A stretch of DNA of 15,645 nucleotides from an uncultured Gammaproteobacteria bacterium (GTDB lineage: Bacteria; Pseudomonadota; Gammaproteobacteria; SZUA-140). Both the position numbers and the translations under genes were made by a program. Location: NCBI GenBank assembly GCA_945787585.1, contig CALZIG010000107.1, positions 1 through 15,645 of the forward strand, given 5' to 3'. Of the stretch, positions 13,184 through 15,645 are shown piece after piece. A model generated the notes under the pieces. The model did no database searches. It worked only from the letters and a program-made list of their open reading frames with translations, and was not told the origin of the DNA. Every line of letters starts with the position of its first letter. Within the stretch, counting starts at the first letter, position 1.

Positions 13184-15580
13184 CTACTTATCCATCTGTT
13201 GTTCAATCTCCAGCACCGCACGGGTCATTTCCAGTACGCTATCCGGGTTCAGTGAAATCGAATTGATCCCCTGTTGAACTAACCACTGGGTCATTTCCGG
13301 GTAGTCGGAGGGTGCCTGGCCACAGATGCCGACATATTTATCCGCTTTTTTACAGGCGGTAATCGCCATCTCAATCAATCGGATGACGGCTGGATTGCGT
13401 TCATCAAAGCCGCTGACGATGCCAGAGTCACGATCGATGCCGAGGGTCAGCTGGGTTAAGTCATTGGAACCGATTGAGAAGCCGTCGAAGTGTTGCAGAA
13501 ACTCATCGGCGAGCAGTGCGTTGGATGGGATTTCACACATCATGTGAATCTTGAGTCCGTTTTCGCCACGCACCAGCCCTTCACCTGCCATCAGTGCCAG
13601 CGCCTTGACCGCTTCGTCGACGGTGCGCACAAACGGGATCATCAATGCAATATTGTCGAGTCCCATATGCTCGCGGGCGCGTCTCATTGCCGCACATTCA
13701 AGTTTGAAACATTCGGCAAACTGCTCAGAAAAATAACGATTGGCGCCGCGCAGGCCGATCATCGGGTTCTCTTCGTCGGGTTCAAACTGTTTGCCCCCAA
13801 TCAGTGAGGCGTATTCGTTGGACTTGAAGTCGCTCATGCGCACGATCACCGGTTTGGGGTAAAAGGCTGCGGCAATGGTGCTGATCCCTTCGGCGAGACG
13901 TTTGATGTAAAAGCTGCGATGGTCGGGATAGCCCGCACTGAGGGCATCGATTTGCTGCTGAGTGCTGGCATCTAAGGTGTCGTATTCGAGTAGCGCACGC
14001 GGATGCACGCCGATGGTATTGTTGATGATGAATTCGAGTCGCGCCAGTCCCACTCCACTGCAGGGCAGGTGGGAAAATTTGTAGGCCTGCTCGGGGTTGC
14101 CAAGGTTTAGCATGATATCTGTTTTGGGCTGTCTGAGATCGCTGAGATCGATTTCATTGATCTCAAATGGCAGTGCCCCACGATAGACTATGCCGTCGTC
14201 CCCCTGTGCGCAGGAGACCGTCACCATCTCTCCTGTCGGCAGTGTCTGGGTCGCGTCGCCACAGCCCACGATCGCCGGGATGCCGAGTTCACGCGCGATG
14301 ATCGCGGCGTGGCAGGTGCGCCCACCCCGGTTGGTGACGATACCAGCGGCGATCTTCATCACCGGTTCCCAGTCGGGGTCGGTGATATCAGTGACCAGTA
14401 CCTCGCCCGGCTGTAGTTCGCGCATCTGTGACGCCTCGAGAATCACGCGCACCTTGCCTGTGACAATCTTCTGCCCGATGCTTTTGCCCTGACAAAGGCG
14501 CTCGCCCTCACTTTGGAGGGTGTAGCTGCGGTGGATGTTGATATCTCGGGTGGCCTGCACCGTCTCTGGCCGCGCCTGTACGATGAAGATCTCACCCGTG
14601 TTGCCATCTTTCGCCCATTCGATATCCATTGGACGATCGACCCCAGCGTGTGCAGAGTAGTGTTTCTCGATGATCTGCGCGTCCCGCGCCAGTTGCAGCA
14701 CTTCATCGTCGCTGAGCACAAAGCGCTCCTGTTCTTCGCGTCGTACATGAACATTTTTGGTGGAGATGCCGACGGTGGCGTCACCGGAGTAGATCATCTT
14801 GATCGCCTTCTCGCCGAGCTGGCGCTTCAATATTGGGCGAAAGCCTTTCTCCAGTGTTGGCTTGAAGACAAAGTACTCATCGGGGTTGACCTTCCCCTGC
14901 ACAATATTCTCGCCCAGCCCATAGGCGGCGGTGATGAAGACCACGTCGCGAAAGCCGCTCTCGGTATCGAGGGTGAAGAGTACACCGGAGGCGCCGAGGT
15001 CGGCGCGCACCATCTTCTGCACGCCGATGGAGAGGGCAACGTCCATGTGAGTGAAGCCCTGATGGATACGATAGGAGATGGCGCGATCGGTAAAGAGCGA
15101 AGCGAACACCTGTTTGCAGGTGAGTAGTAGATTATGGGTGCCGCGAATATTGAGATAGGAGTCCTGCTGTCCAGCAAATGAGGCGTTGGGCAGGTCTTCG
15201 GCGGTGGCTGAACTACGCACCGCGACGTCGGTATTGGTGCCGTACTCGGCTTCAAGGCGGCCATAGGCGTCTGTGATCCCCTGTGCGAGGTCCGCGGGGA
15301 GTTCGGCATGGGCGATCCACGCGCGGATGCGGGCGCCGGTCGCGGCCAGTGCATCGACGTCATCTGCATCCATCGCACCCAGCGCCGACTCGATCTTTTC
15401 GTGTAGATTATTGTGATGAATAAAGTGGCGGTAGGCGTCGGCACTGGTGGCAAAGCCGTTGGGAATCTAGACGCCCAGCGGCGTCAGTGCGTTGTACATC
15501 TCGCCGAGTGAGGCGTTTTTGCCACCGACCCGTGGGATATCGTTGAGGGTGAGTTCGGAGAAATGGTGTATGAGTTGCAT
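13184..15580 (-). CDS. ppsA: Phosphoenolpyruvate synthase, with an in-frame amber codon near the start
   Basis: PEP synthase (pyruvate, water dikinase) makes PEP from pyruvate and ATP for gluconeogenesis in the cytoplasm. The frame opens at ATG 15580 (MQLIHHFSELTLNDIPRVGG) with AAGGCGGG upstream, and runs 798 codons, normal for PpsA (E. coli 792). It contains the N-terminal ATP-grasp region (RSSATAEDLPNASFAGQQDSYL), the phospho-histidine domain GGRTCHAAIIAREL with His424 (E. coli His421), and the C-terminal PEP-binding barrel (GSNDLTQLTLGIDRDSG; GICGQAPSD). Codon 38 (15469-15467) is TAG, between GV and IPNGFATSADAYR. Family members normally have Lys or Arg here. The next ATG in frame, at 15373 (codon 70), lacks a good ribosome site and would drop conserved N-terminal sequence. 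The gene ends with TAG and is followed by the NlpC lipoprotein gene. Confidence 0.95.
15467..15469 (-). other. In-frame TAG at codon 38 of ppsA
   Basis: On the minus strand the codons read GTC TAG ATT CCC. The flanking residues fit the conserved GV-(K/R)-(I/V)PNGFAT stretch, so only one codon is altered and the frame is kept. AAG to TAG would need one substitution. The ancestral residue is recalled family knowledge. Confidence 0.9.
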
Positions 15581-15645
15581 ATACCCGCCTTAAATAAAGT
15601 AAGACTAAGAGATAACCGTTGCACATCCAGTGCGTTCAGTATGCC

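Noticed and set aside
13162..13221. Longer start for the NlpC/P60 gene at 13221
   Set aside because: It overlaps the end of ppsA and places about 20 charged residues before a good lipoprotein signal; GTG 13161 with AAAGG upstream is better.
14513..15127. 204-codon plus-strand open frame opposite ppsA
   Set aside because: It lies fully antisense to well-conserved ppsA, has no recognisable motif, and such frames arise from the codon bias of GC-rich genes.
14827..15453. 208-codon minus-strand frame rich in Pro and Ser overlapping ppsA
   Set aside because: It is an alternative frame of ppsA with low-complexity composition and no domain; the ppsA frame carries the homology.
1..15645. Complete reassignment of TAG to a sense codon
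   Set aside because: Five genes end with TAG at family-typical positions, and reading through would add unrelated tails, so TAG still terminates here. Only partial suppression or local recoding remains possible.

Overview
The window looks like chromosomal DNA of a gammaproteobacterium. It encodes an assimilatory NirBD/NasA nitrate-nitrite system, an NsrR-type NO sensor, a LysM/YkuD/SPOR L,D-transpeptidase of the ErfK/YbiS kind, an alanine-rich Lpp-like lipoprotein and a gluconeogenic PEP synthase. I cannot name a genus. No rRNA, tRNA, CRISPR array, integrase or transposase gene is visible. Base composition is mixed: the nitrogen genes and ppsA are moderately GC-rich, while roughly 6.1-8.9 kb is clearly AT-richer.

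Layout. (1) 1-4585, plus strand: the 3' part of nirB, nirD and nasA, an assimilatory nitrate-to-ammonium block. An inverted-repeat (MITE/REP-like) element separates nirB from nirD. (2) 4589-6088: nsrR, convergent with nasA, and a divergent TauE/SafE membrane transporter. The 279-bp gap between them holds a clear palindrome next to nsrR. (3) 6271-8757: a DHH-family phosphoesterase, cysC (overlapping by ATGA) and a PAPS-dependent sulfotransferase. Together these could make PAPS, use it, and dispose of the pAp by-product. (4) 8928-9884: a secreted metzincin zinc protease. (5) 9886-13161: an envelope block with a YkuD L,D-transpeptidase (minus), a divergent LysM-YkuD-SPOR L,D-transpeptidase (plus), an Lpp-like lipoprotein ending in Lys (minus) and an NlpC/P60 lipoprotein (minus). 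(6) 13184-15580, minus: ppsA, apparently upstream of nlpC on the same strand.

The most striking observation is that two conserved housekeeping genes, nirB and ppsA, each carry a single in-frame TAG inside otherwise intact, family-like sequence. Reading through either codon restores the expected protein. TAG is also the apparent true terminator of at least five genes here, so wholesale reassignment is unlikely. Nonsense mutation, assembly error, amber suppression or occasional recoding (for example pyrrolysine) remain open. The second observation is the possible self-contained sulfation operon (DHH phosphoesterase, CysC, sulfotransferase). The third is the pairing of an ErfK-like transpeptidase with a lipoprotein that ends in the Lys such enzymes attach to peptidoglycan.
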